The notes under the pieces: generated by a model
What the model was told of the DNA's origin: nothing
Seen by the model: only the letters and a program-made list of their open reading frames with translations
Database searches by the model: none
NCBI GenBank assembly: GCA_047629355.1
Contig: JBLHWU010000040.1
Span: forward strand, 1-34,871
Origin: CAYUNA01 sp047629355
Lineage (GTDB): Bacteria; Bacteroidota; Bacteroidia; Chitinophagales; Saprospiraceae
Reading direction: 5' to 3'
Length of the DNA stretch: 34,871 nucleotides
Position numbers and translations under genes: made by a program
In this document: one piece after another, positions 23,473-30,975 of the stretch
Position numbering within the stretch: the stretch's first letter is position 1
Layout of the letters: each line of letters opens with the position of its first letter

Positions 23473-23868
23473 ATGAAATTTTTTGACGGAGTTAATTTTA
23501 TTGGACGATTGCTGGTAGCCATGTACTTTATGTACGAAGGAATCCTCTTTTTTTTCCAACCGAACGACCAGGTTTCTACCTTAATATTGTACTTCTTTTA
23601 TTTCTTAGCGTTTTGGAAAATTGCAGGCGGCTTGGCATTGGCAGGCGGCATCAAACCTCGTGCGACGGCTGCTGTTTTGGCGATTATCTTAATTATAAAT
23701 GTCGTTTTGAGCTTCTTTTTTATAGAAGGAAATAATACCGGAACTGATTTTTTAATGCAAAGAATAAGCCTTTTAGGGACACTTCTTTTCATTGCGGGTA
23801 CACGCATGATTCCTTACGGTTTGATGATTCGATCGGAGGATAGTATGAATGAGAAGTATGGAGGTTAA
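23473..23868 (+). CDS. DoxX/DoxD-like membrane protein
   Basis: 131 residues from ATG 23473 (a TTG three bases upstream is less likely). Four hydrophobic segments (about 10-27, 45-68, 72-90, 100-118) with GRLLVAMYFMYEGILFF, FWKIAGGLALAGGIKPRATA and IRMIPYGL-type loops resemble the DoxX family of small four-helix membrane proteins. The function of this family is varied and mostly unknown. Monocistronic between cinA and a minus-strand glycoside hydrolase-like gene. Confidence 0.7.
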   Translation: MKFFDGVNFIGRLLVAMYFMYEGILFFFQPNDQVSTLILYFFYFLAFWKIAGGLALAGGIKPRATAAVLAIILIINVVLSFFFIEGNNTGTDFLMQRISLLGTLLFIAGTRMIPYGLMIRSEDSMNEKYGG

Positions 23869-23882
23869 AATGTTGACAATTA

Positions 23883-23967
23883 GCTCGATTATTCTGATTG
23901 ATTCGATTAACCCGATTGTCGCCAACAATCGAGATAATCGAATCAATTAAACTAATCGAATTAATCA
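23883..23967. repeat. TCGATT word-palindrome
   Basis: Left arm 23897-23919 pairs with right arm 23925-23947 at 20 of 23 positions: ATTGATTCGATTA...GATTGT against ACAATCG...TAATCGAATCAAT. Further TAATCGAATTAATC words follow and run up to the stop codon of the GH113-like gene. Confidence 0.75.
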
Positions 23968-25361
23968 AACCATTTCCCCAAAATCACCTCCGCTTCCTTA
24001 TTCTGCGGCGAAAAACCTGGACTATCTCTTCCACCTGCCCGCTCATAATTAGCCCGCCAATCCACAAAAAATGCACCTGCAAACCAGCTTTTTTGCCAAA
24101 AAGATTCAAAAAAAGCATGGTAGCAGTTGGCTTGTGTTCGCGTCGAAACTTTCTGAAACATTCCTGCTAATCCACCTGCTTTTTGACGAGGTTCAAATGC
24201 AGCATCTTCCGTACTTTTATAGCCGATTTCAGTAAAGAAAACAGGACGATCGACTTGCTGTTGCAATGTTTTGATTTTATAAAAATGGGGTTGCCAAGCT
24301 TCTTTTAAAGTAGCGATGGAAGGCTTTTTATTATCAGTTAAACTAAAGCCTGCTTGAATGCCAATATAATCCAGTTTTGTCCAAAAAGGAAGTGCCGTAA
24401 ATTCCGTTTGCCAATCGGCGGCATAGGTTATTTTTCCTTGATAAATGAGTTGAATCGAGTCGATTAAATTTTCAAAAAAATCAGGATGTGCCATAGTCAA
24501 TTGCGACAATTCAGTGCCCATGCAAAAAACATCGACGCCTGATTTTTGGGCAATATTGGCTTGCTGTAGAATGAAATTTTGATAATCAGTTGACCAGTTT
24601 TGCCAAAGCGTATCGTTTTCAAAATGGATGTCTTGGGTCGCTGTATTTTTAGAATTTTCAATTAAAATCTTAGGTTGCAGAAAGGTACGAATGCCATGTT
24701 TTTTAGCAAACTTAACCGTTTTAAAAATCGAAGAATCTTTTTTTGACCAACCAAATTCATTGAGTGGTGGCATTTTAATCGAATCAGATTCGGGTGTTTG
24801 TTGCCAAGCAAAAGTGGTCAAAGCAATCCATTCAATATTGTTTTTAACTAAGGATAGAAAATGTTTGGTTTCAGGGTTTCTTGCGGGAACAAAATGCACA
24901 CCACGTAATTTTTTATCTTTTTCAAAATGATTGTAAACTTGAAAATCACGTTGGGCAATTTCACTTTTCCAATCGACTTCAGCATTTGATATTTCGACAA
25001 TTTTTGAAATAGTAAAAAACGCAAAAAGCGGTAGGGTAGTCGTCAATAACAGTTTTTTGAAAAATGCCGTTTGACCTTGGTTTTTAAAAGAACGAACTAA
25101 AAAGCGAAGCCAAATAAAAAGACCATACGGCAGCAATAAATAAAACCAGAACATAGCTGTTTTAGCAAACTGAAAAGTCATATTCGGCAACAATTGTAGG
25201 GTTTGCCACGGTGACATTTGGTTACTGTGAAAATACAAAATAGTCAAGACCCACATCAGGACCAATGTAGCCAATAGCCATTTTGTAGCAGTTTTGAGTT
25301 CTGTTTTTAAATTAAAGGAATTTGAATTTTCAACTCCAGAATTAACACTTTCGTCTTTCAT
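23961..25361 (-). CDS. Membrane-anchored GH113-like TIM-barrel protein
   Basis: 466 residues from ATG 25361; an upstream ATG at 25430 overlaps the promoter of the divergent sigma gene and adds 23 poor residues. Three hydrophobic segments near the N-terminus (about 25-45, 60-85, 105-125) anchor it, then a (beta/alpha)8 barrel as in glycoside hydrolase family 113: GVHFVPARN, VDVFCMGTELSQL (the Glu of the GTEL motif as acid/base candidate), GKITYAADWQTEF, YIGIQAGFSL, FFTEIGYKS (Glu as nucleophile candidate). GH113 contains beta-mannanases and mannosidases; I cannot tell substrate. Membrane anchoring suggests a periplasmic or extracellular face. Confidence 0.77.
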   Translation of the reverse strand: MKDESVNSGVENSNSFNLKTELKTATKWLLATLVLMWVLTILYFHSNQMSPWQTLQLLPNMTFQFAKTAMFWFYLLLPYGLFIWLRFLVRSFKNQGQTAFFKKLLLTTTLPLFAFFTISKIVEISNAEVDWKSEIAQRDFQVYNHFEKDKKLRGVHFVPARNPETKHFLSLVKNNIEWIALTTFAWQQTPESDSIKMPPLNEFGWSKKDSSIFKTVKFAKKHGIRTFLQPKILIENSKNTATQDIHFENDTLWQNWSTDYQNFILQQANIAQKSGVDVFCMGTELSQLTMAHPDFFENLIDSIQLIYQGKITYAADWQTEFTALPFWTKLDYIGIQAGFSLTDNKKPSIATLKEAWQPHFYKIKTLQQQVDRPVFFTEIGYKSTEDAAFEPRQKAGGLAGMFQKVSTRTQANCYHAFFESFWQKSWFAGAFFVDWRANYERAGGRDSPGFSPQNKEAEVILGKWFD

Positions 25362-25416
25362 TATCGCAGATTTGTCTACAAAGAACGCCTTTTTTCTGCA
25401 TTTGTTCCGAAAATGA

Positions 25417-25424
25417 TACCTTTG
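25417..25424 (+). promoter_or_regulatory. -7 element of the ECF sigma gene
   Basis: TACCTTTG at 25417-25424, 31 bases before the ATG at 25455; the ATG at 25413 lies upstream of this element and is therefore outside the transcript. A TTTG at 25401-25404 is too close for a standard -33 box. Confidence 0.5.
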
Positions 25425-25454
25425 TCCCAAACGACAAAAAAGTCACTACGACGA

Positions 25455-25997
25455 ATGCCGACGGAAAAAAACGACGACATACTCAATCGCTTAAAATCGG
25501 ATGATAAATCGGTGTTGAAAGATATTTTTCAGCAGCACTATTCGCCTGTATGCGCAGCGATGTATCGGTATATTTTGGATAGAAATTTGGTGGAAGATTT
25601 GGCACAAAATGTCTTCATTCGGCTGTGGGAAAAACGCCAGACGATCAACATTACTTCCTCTTTAGGTGCGTATCTACGGCGAATGGCCATCAACGAAGCT
25701 CTCGGACATTTGCGCAAATACAAGAATGTTCACATTGAAGAAATTACACCAATTACGCCTGTCAAGCAAACGGAAAATACCGAAGAACAATACCTGCATA
25801 AAGAGTTACAAGAACAAATTACGGATGCGATAAATACACTGCCGCCCAAGTGTCGGCGGGTGTTTCAGCTGAGTCGTTTTGAAGATTTGACGTATCGAGA
25901 AATTGCTACGAAGTTGGATGTTTCTGTAAAAACTGTAGAGAATCAGATGGGGAAAGCCTTGCGAGTATTGCGGGAACGAATGAAGCGGTATTTGTAA
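25455..25997 (+). CDS. ECF-type sigma-70 family RNA polymerase sigma factor
   Basis: 180 residues. Region 2: QHYSPVCAAMYRYI, NLVEDLAQNVFIRLWEKR (core-binding and -10 recognition), AYLRRMAINEALGHLRK. Region 4: TLPPKCRRVFQLSRFEDLTYREIATKLDVSVKTVENQMGKALRVLR, a helix-turn-helix for the -35 box. The form resembles the Bacteroidetes-expanded sigma family usually paired with FecR-type anti-sigma and SusC/SusD transport genes, but no such partner is adjacent here. The divergent GH113-like gene shares its promoter gap. Its targets are unknown. Confidence 0.9.
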   Translation: MPTEKNDDILNRLKSDDKSVLKDIFQQHYSPVCAAMYRYILDRNLVEDLAQNVFIRLWEKRQTINITSSLGAYLRRMAINEALGHLRKYKNVHIEEITPITPVKQTENTEEQYLHKELQEQITDAINTLPPKCRRVFQLSRFEDLTYREIATKLDVSVKTVENQMGKALRVLRERMKRYL

Positions 25998-26001
25998 AAA
26001 A

Positions 26002-26067
26002 GAGGTCAGACCATTATCATTGTCAGAGGTCAGACAGACTTCCAATTATTCTCACCTGACTTCTGTG
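26002..26067. repeat. GAGGTCAGA palindromic repeat, copy 2
   Basis: GAGGTCAGACCATT, TGTCAGAGGTCAGA and ACCTGACTTCTG match copy 1 at 7979-8070. Located directly after the sigma gene stop. Confidence 0.65.
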
Positions 26068-26405
26068 AAATAGCCATATTTTTTTTGCAATCGGGCAGAT
26101 GAAAATCTATCTACTTTTGCATCTTCACAGTTTGAAATAAAATAAAGCCTTATTTTTACGTTAATTAACAAAAGGAGTTTGAGGATGAAGTATGATTTTG
26201 AAAAAATGATTCTTTCTCCGCAATAATTCCACCCGCGTTGCCGTAGGCAACGCACACTATATTTTATGAAGTTCGAAAATCGTAAGATTTTCTTGTTTCT
26301 TAACTTCTTTCCACTAATCATCATCATGTTTTACCATGGGAAATTGGCGAACTTAACTGTCTGCCTTGTGCCACCCACCGTAACCCGTATTAAAATTTTT
26401 TAGCT
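26068..26405. other. Intergenic gap with promoter element and repeat
   Basis: TACTTTTG at 26112-26119 is a -7 candidate for the TPR lipoprotein, leaving a leader of about 280 bases. Within it lies copy 2 of the AGGAGTTTGAGGATGAA repeat (26172-26262) and a 46-codon frame (26266) of no evident quality. Confidence 0.45.
26172..26262. repeat. AGGAGTTTGAGGATGAA repeat, copy 2
   Basis: Shares AGGAGTTTGAGGATGAA with 23352-23368 and a later CGCGTTGCC-GTA-GGCAACGC hairpin in place of CGCGCTGACGC...GTAACGCGC. The middle parts diverge. Confidence 0.6.
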
Positions 26406-27431
26406 ATGAAAATGACAACTTTTCCTTCAACTATTTTACTTCTTGCATTCTTTTTTTGCTGCATTTCTTGCGGCAATGAAACGACAGAAACGTCTATAAA
26501 AAACCCAACCAATGCACCCGTTTCTTCTGGTCATCCCGTCATTGATGGATTGACGAAGGAAATTGCAGAATCGCCTGATAATGCTGAATTATACGCCAAT
26601 CGAGCAGGTATTTGGATGGAATTGGAAGGTTATGACGAAGCGATTGTTGACTTAAGAAAAGCGATTTATTTGGATTCCTTGAAGCCCGAATATCATCACG
26701 AATTGGGGAATTTATACATGGATTATTACAAGTCGCGTTTGGCTTTACAGACGATGGAAAATGCAGGTGTTATTTTTCCAAAACGTATTCCAACTTTACT
26801 TAAATTGTCGGAATTTCAGATGATTTTGAAGCAGTATGAACGGGCGTTGTATTCTTTGGAACGGATTCGCGTGATGGAACCGAATAATCCAGAAATGTAC
26901 TTCATGTTTGGGAATGTTTTTGAGGAAATGGAACGGATTCCTGAAGCAAAATCGGCGTATCAAAATGCGGTCGAACAAAACCCAGATTTGGTAGATGCGT
27001 GGATAAAATTAGGGCAACTTTTGAGTACCGAAAAGAATCCTTTGGCAGCGCGATATTTGGACAATGCGATTCGGATCGCGCCTGAAAACATTGGGGCATT
27101 GCATGCGAAAGCGAATTATTTGTCACAAGTGAAAGACAATCTACCGGAAGCGATTGCTTTGTTTAAAAAGGTGAATGTGATTGACCCGCAATTTGAGGAA
27201 GGGTATTATAATTTGGGCTTGTTGTATTTGGATGCGGACTCTTTGGATAAGGCGTATCAGAGTTTTGATTTGGCAATAAAAATTCAGCCGATGTATGCAG
27301 AAAGCTATTTTTTTAGAGGAATGGCGTCGAAGTTGAAAGGGGATTTGGTGAAGGCGAAGAATGATTTTCAGCAGGCGTTAAGGTTTAAGCCGGATTACGG
27401 GTATGCGAAGGAGGAGTTGGGGAGGTTGTAG
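26406..27431 (+). CDS. TPR-repeat lipoprotein
   Basis: 341 residues. Signal peptide with lipobox ISC (about residues 20-22), so the mature protein would be lipid-anchored. From about 55 onward there are seven or more tetratricopeptide units, with typical residues such as AELYANRAGIWMELEGYDEAIVDLRKAIYLD and EGYYNLGLLYLDADSLDKAYQSFDLAIKI. TPRs bind partner proteins; the partner is unknown. The next downstream gene, a decayed lipoprotein, lies 31 bases away and may once have been cotranscribed. Confidence 0.85.
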   Translation: MKMTTFPSTILLLAFFFCCISCGNETTETSIKNPTNAPVSSGHPVIDGLTKEIAESPDNAELYANRAGIWMELEGYDEAIVDLRKAIYLDSLKPEYHHELGNLYMDYYKSRLALQTMENAGVIFPKRIPTLLKLSEFQMILKQYERALYSLERIRVMEPNNPEMYFMFGNVFEEMERIPEAKSAYQNAVEQNPDLVDAWIKLGQLLSTEKNPLAARYLDNAIRIAPENIGALHAKANYLSQVKDNLPEAIALFKKVNVIDPQFEEGYYNLGLLYLDADSLDKAYQSFDLAIKIQPMYAESYFFRGMASKLKGDLVKAKNDFQQALRFKPDYGYAKEELGRL

Positions 27432-27691
27432 GGATTTTAGGACATAAGAATACAGATAATACATGCGAAAAATAGAAAAAATAATTGTTGCATCCTTGTT
27501 CTCTTTTCTGTTATTTTCTTGTTTCAATAGCAAGGAAATAACAGAATTGGATGAAAGAGAAAAGGAAATGGTCTAATTGGTGAATGGGTATTAATTGAGC
27601 AGACTAAATTTGGAAAGAATGGAATGCAGCATTATCAACGATATTTAGATACCTTTAAAATTCTTTCATTTGAACAAGATGCATTTATATA

Positions 27692-27853
27692 AGTACGTGA
27701 CACTATTTATTGGGGTAATTTGAAAACATCTTTATTCCGCTATTTTCCTCTTAAAAATAGTTCCGTGATGTAGAGCATGCAACGATTTTTAAAAGAAACC
27801 TATCGAAAAAATCTTGCTTTCAAATTTTACCCCAATAAATAATGTCACGTACT
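27692..27853. mobile_element. 162-bp TA-flanked MITE
   Basis: Begins AGTACGTGACACTATTTATT and ends with AATAAATAATGTCACGTACT; about 27 of 28 bases pair. TA on both sides (27690-27691 and 27854-27855). TA targets point to the IS630/Tc1-mariner type. Confidence 0.88.
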
Positions 27854-27856
27854 TAT

Positions 27857-27948
27857 TAGACTTTATGAATGAGTAGTTTTTTTAGAATTGCAAATAATTG
27901 ATAATCAATAGTTTGCGAATTATCCAGAGTCGCCATTCATAAAGTCTA
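27857..27948. mobile_element. 92-bp TA-flanked MITE, copy A
   Basis: Ends TAGACTTTATGAATG and CATTCATAAAGTCTA; TA bounds both sides. Conserved AATTGATAATCA in the middle. The same element, same length, is at 33235-33326. It abuts the 162-bp element with one base between their TA sites. Confidence 0.92.
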
Positions 27949-28797
27949 TTCAAAGGAGATTATGGGAAAGTAAGGCGTAGCAATAAAGAAAGACACTGGA
28001 ATCTACGTTATTGAAAATGACATATTGACTCGAAAAAGTATTGAAGCTGAAGGTAATAAAGATTTTCTGCTACTGAATAATGATGATTTAATGCTTATTG
28101 ATGTTAAAAGAAGTAACTCATTTGAGTTCAGTAAATTGAATTACAAAAGAATGAAAAGATTTAATCTTGGTAGTAAAGTTGACGAAATTAGACGAAATTT
28201 TATTGAAAAATCAATGATTTTTAACAGGAGCAAAGGATATGGCGAAGTATGTGAATTTCCTTTGTTAATCGATTTTATTAGTGACTCGTTATTTCTTATG
28301 CGAGAAGAATGCAAAGGAAAAAGATGGATATTTGGAGAATGGACTTTGGATAATTCAGGTGTAAAAAATGAAGTATTTTTAAGGTTTTCTAAAGGAAAAG
28401 AACATATTCAATTTAGCCAAGTTGATAAAAAAGAAATGGAAGTGCTAAAATATTTCAAGTAAAAGCTGAATCTCCTAAATCAGTTTTTAATGGAGTGTGG
28501 AGTACTGAAAAAAAGCATTTTTATGATTCAGCTGATTTAATAAATTTTTTTGTACTTGATAATAATGAGTTACATTTAGAATTTAAAGATGGAAGGAAAT
28601 TTTCCTATGATTGTAAATATAATGAAAGTAGAGATTTAGTTTTTCTAATTCCGTCGAAAGGTGTGACAGAGGAGGATGGTTTTTGGAATACTAAACTTTA
28701 TATTATTATAAGAAAGGTAACAGAGTTCGAAGCAGACATTTTTATTAATGCCTATGGTTTTCCGCACGACAAAAATATACATTTAGATAAAGACTAA

Positions 28798-29102
28798 AAC
28801 TAATAGCCAATTGCACTAAATTTTTTTGTTTTAAAAATATACGTTTATACGTTATTTATTATATTTAATTTGTAATAGAAAAATGTTTTCTCACCTTTTT
28901 TGCTCGTTTTACTTAAAAAATGCCTTTTTTTATTAAATTAATTCTTTCGTAATCTTTTATTTTCAAACATTAAATTTTAATTTTATTTAAAACTATTTGT
29001 TTTATTAAAACATTTAGTTTTAATTTGCACCACCATAGCATACTACTCGAAACTTATTTTACACATTTCACGCACACACACATTTCCTAAAACAATTTGA
29101 CT
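28798..29102. promoter_or_regulatory. AT-rich promoter region of the glucosaminidase gene with palindrome
   Basis: TAAAACTATTTGTTTTA (28988-29004) pairs with TTAAAACATTTAGTTTTA (29005-29022), an imperfect palindrome suited to an operator, just before TAATTTGCACC. The -7 box is weaker than elsewhere (one base short). Remainder shows nothing. Confidence 0.4.
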
Positions 29103-30050
29103 ATGAAAAAGAAAATTTTAACATTCAGAGGGGACTGTCTAACTTGGACGATTACTAAAAAAACGCAATTAACGACACTTTTAAAACAGTATGGCTGGAG
29201 ACTGATGTTGGCTCTATTTTTTGGAACGCTTTTATATCAAAAAGACGTACAGGTTCAAATCGGGATGGACAATACGGCGTTCGCAACGATGGCGGCAATG
29301 GTAGCACTGAGACCTATCGCAGCAGCTGAAAAAATCACGTACGCAAAAGCATCTGTTGCGCCTCCGATGGCGCAAAAAGCGGTTTACAAAGAAGAGGAAG
29401 TCATGCTCTCTTCAACGACCGAAAGCAAAGGTTTTTGGTCAAAATCAAAACCAACCACCAAGTCGAAGTCTGCTAAAAGAACTGCACCTAAAGCCGTTAA
29501 AACCAAATGGAAAGATGATGGTACGCTCGCCAATACCTATTCTAATCTGACTTATACAAATCCAAAGTTTGCGACAAAAAATACGAGTAGTACAGTTAGT
29601 AAAAAGCGCAAAAAGAAATTAGCCTATATCGAACGATTCGTAGAAATAGCGCAGACGGAGATGAAAAAATACGGAGTTCCTGCAAGCATCACTTTGGCGC
29701 AAGGTTTATTGGAAAGCAACGTTGGGGAAAGCCGCCTTTCTACTCGCAATAACAATCATTTTGGAATGAAATGCTTTTCAAAATCTTGCGGCAAAGGACA
29801 TTGTAGCAATTTTACGGATGATTCGCATAAAGACTTTTTTAGAAAATACGGTTCTGCTTGGGAAAGTTATCGCGCCCACAGCAAAATGCTTGGAGGCAAA
29901 CGTTACCGTAGTTTGAAAAAATTAGGTAAAAAAGATTATAAAAACTGGGCAAAAGGTTTGAAAAAAGCAGGCTATGCAACGGATAAGCGGTATGCCGAGA
30001 AGCTGATTAATTTGATAGAAACGCTTGAACTTCACCAGTACGATGATTAA
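29103..30050 (+). CDS. Glucosaminidase-domain (GH73-like) peptidoglycan hydrolase
   Basis: 315 residues from ATG 29103 (TTG at 29097 less likely). One hydrophobic anchor (about 31-45), a Ser/Lys-rich linker (about 105-175), then the glucosaminidase domain about 175-310: YIERFVEIAQTEMKKYGVPASITLAQGLLESNVGESRLSTRNNNHFG (E204 the likely catalytic acid), GMKC, FRKYGSAWESYRAHSKML. It would cleave peptidoglycan glycan strands outside the inner membrane. Its last codons flow straight into a word-palindrome shared with the next gene. Confidence 0.86.
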   Translation: MKKKILTFRGDCLTWTITKKTQLTTLLKQYGWRLMLALFFGTLLYQKDVQVQIGMDNTAFATMAAMVALRPIAAAEKITYAKASVAPPMAQKAVYKEEEVMLSSTTESKGFWSKSKPTTKSKSAKRTAPKAVKTKWKDDGTLANTYSNLTYTNPKFATKNTSSTVSKKRKKKLAYIERFVEIAQTEMKKYGVPASITLAQGLLESNVGESRLSTRNNNHFGMKCFSKSCGKGHCSNFTDDSHKDFFRKYGSAWESYRAHSKMLGGKRYRSLKKLGKKDYKNWAKGLKKAGYATDKRYAEKLINLIETLELHQYDD

Positions 30051-30054
30051 TTCG

Positions 30055-30122
30055 ATTGGCTGGATTATTTGGATTAACTCGATTGTCATACTAATCGAAA
30101 CAATCGAAATAATCCAGTCAAT
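30055..30122. repeat. TCGATT word-palindrome upstream of rlmB
   Basis: Arms 30055-30075 and 30102-30122 pair at 19 of 21 positions. ATTGGCTGGATTATTTGG against AATCGAAATAATCCAGTC. More AATCGAAATAATC copies follow to 30152. The repeat reads as an Ile-rich peptide in frame with rlmB and would lengthen the protein artificially. Confidence 0.78.
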
Positions 30123-30152
30123 TGAATCAACCAAAATAATCGAAATAATCCC

Positions 30153-30160
30153 TACATTTG
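30153..30160 (+). promoter_or_regulatory. rlmB -7 element
   Basis: TACATTTG lies five bases before the ATG at 30166 (CAGCT between). Transcription starting about seven bases after the box would begin at the ATG, so the message would be leaderless. Confidence 0.55.
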
Positions 30161-30165
30161 CAGCT

Positions 30166-30921
30166 ATGAAAAGACAAGTTGATAAAAAATCGTTGATTTT
30201 TGGGCGACATCCAGTATTGGATGCGATTGAATCGGGGACGCCATTTGATAAATTAATGTTGCAAAAAGGGACGCGAGGGGAGTTGGAGAAAGAGATTCGG
30301 CATTTGAGTAAAAAGCACAATATTCCATTGCAATATGTGCCGAAAGAACGATTGGCGAGTATTACTTCTGGTAATCATCAGGGGATTTTGGGTTTTTTAT
30401 CGTTGATTAATTATTACAAAATTGAAGATGTGTTGCCGATGATTTATGAGAAATCAGAGACACCGTTGATTTTAATATTGGATGGCGTGACGGATGTGCG
30501 AAACTTTGGGGCGATTGCTCGTTCGGCAGAAGTTTGTGGGGCACACGCGATTATCATTCCTCAAAAAGGAGCGGCGCAAGTTAATGCAGATTCTATCAAA
30601 ACCTCAGCTGGCGCGTTGACGAAAATTCCAATTTGCCGAGAAGGGAGCTTGATAAATACGATTGAGTATTTACAAATGTCAGGCATTCATGTAGTGGCGA
30701 GTGATTTGAAGGGAGAGAAGTTATTGCCAAAAGTGGATTTTACTCAACCGGTAGCACTGGTCGTTGGTTCGGAATGGGACGGGGTGAGTAAGTCGGTTTT
30801 GGAAAATGTAAATGAGCGATTCATTATTCCGCAAGTAGGGACAACTGATTCGTTTAATGTCTCAGTTGCAGCGGGGATTATGATGTATGAAGTGTTGCGG
30901 CAGCGAGCGGATATTGCATAA
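30166..30921 (+). CDS. rlmB: 23S rRNA (guanosine-2'-O-) methyltransferase RlmB
   Basis: 251 residues from ATG 30166 (MKRQVDKKSLIFGRHPVLDAIESG). The in-frame start at 30025 adds 47 residues encoded by the intergenic repeat and overlaps the glucosaminidase gene, so I reject it. SPOUT-fold MTase: LDGVTDVRNFGAIARSAEVCGAHAII (motif 1), VVGSEWDGVS (motif 2), IPQVGTTDSFNVSVAAGIMMYEVLRQR (motif 3, SAM knot). N-terminal L7Ae-like RNA-binding part about 1-80. It methylates G2251 in the peptidyl-transferase centre. Ends in a long perfect palindrome. Confidence 0.93.
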   Translation: MKRQVDKKSLIFGRHPVLDAIESGTPFDKLMLQKGTRGELEKEIRHLSKKHNIPLQYVPKERLASITSGNHQGILGFLSLINYYKIEDVLPMIYEKSETPLILILDGVTDVRNFGAIARSAEVCGAHAIIIPQKGAAQVNADSIKTSAGALTKIPICREGSLINTIEYLQMSGIHVVASDLKGEKLLPKVDFTQPVALVVGSEWDGVSKSVLENVNERFIIPQVGTTDSFNVSVAAGIMMYEVLRQRADIA

Positions 30922-30975
30922 GTGATATGAAAGTAGGAGTTACTTTCGAAAGTAACTCCTACTTTCATATCACTT
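30920..30975. terminator. Perfect 56-bp palindrome, convergent terminator
   Basis: Two exact 28-base arms with no spacer (centre TTCGAA at 30945-30950; starts AAGTGATATGAAAGTAGG). It contains the stop of rlmB (30919-30921) and of the T9SS protein gene (30970-30972) and ends both transcripts. Confidence 0.85.

Larger units (their letters stand above)
27463..28797 (+). pseudogene. Decayed lipoprotein gene with two MITEs
   Basis: ATG 27463 opens MRKIEKIIVASLFSFLLFSC, a lipoprotein leader, and stops at 27574. The next frame continues LIGEWVLIEQTKFGKNG to DAFI (27689), a lipocalin-like opening. Two MITEs follow (27692-27853, 27857-27948). Removing them with one TA retained each gives ATA TAT TAT TCA AAG GAG, exactly in frame with the codons after. 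An in-frame TAA at 27971 follows, then GVAIKKDTGIYVIENDILTRKS and the 28025-28462 frame (IFGEWTLDNSG), then another shift near 28463 into FNGVWSTEKKHF to 28797. At least four lesions: frameshift, two insertions, stop codon, frameshift. The parts with GxW motifs suggest repeated lipocalin-like domains (inference). The DNA is more AT-rich than its neighbours. Confidence 0.85.

Noticed and set aside
25413..25454. Upstream ATG for the ECF sigma gene
   Set aside because: It precedes the -7 element and the extra residues are not family-like.
26266..26406. 46-codon frame upstream of the TPR lipoprotein
   Set aside because: It begins directly after a repeat, has ordinary composition, and runs up to the start of the real gene without motif support.
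28025..28797. Two separate hypothetical genes at 28025 and 28495
   Set aside because: Both start at non-ATG codons inside frames that continue upstream; they are better explained as pieces of one decayed lipoprotein gene.
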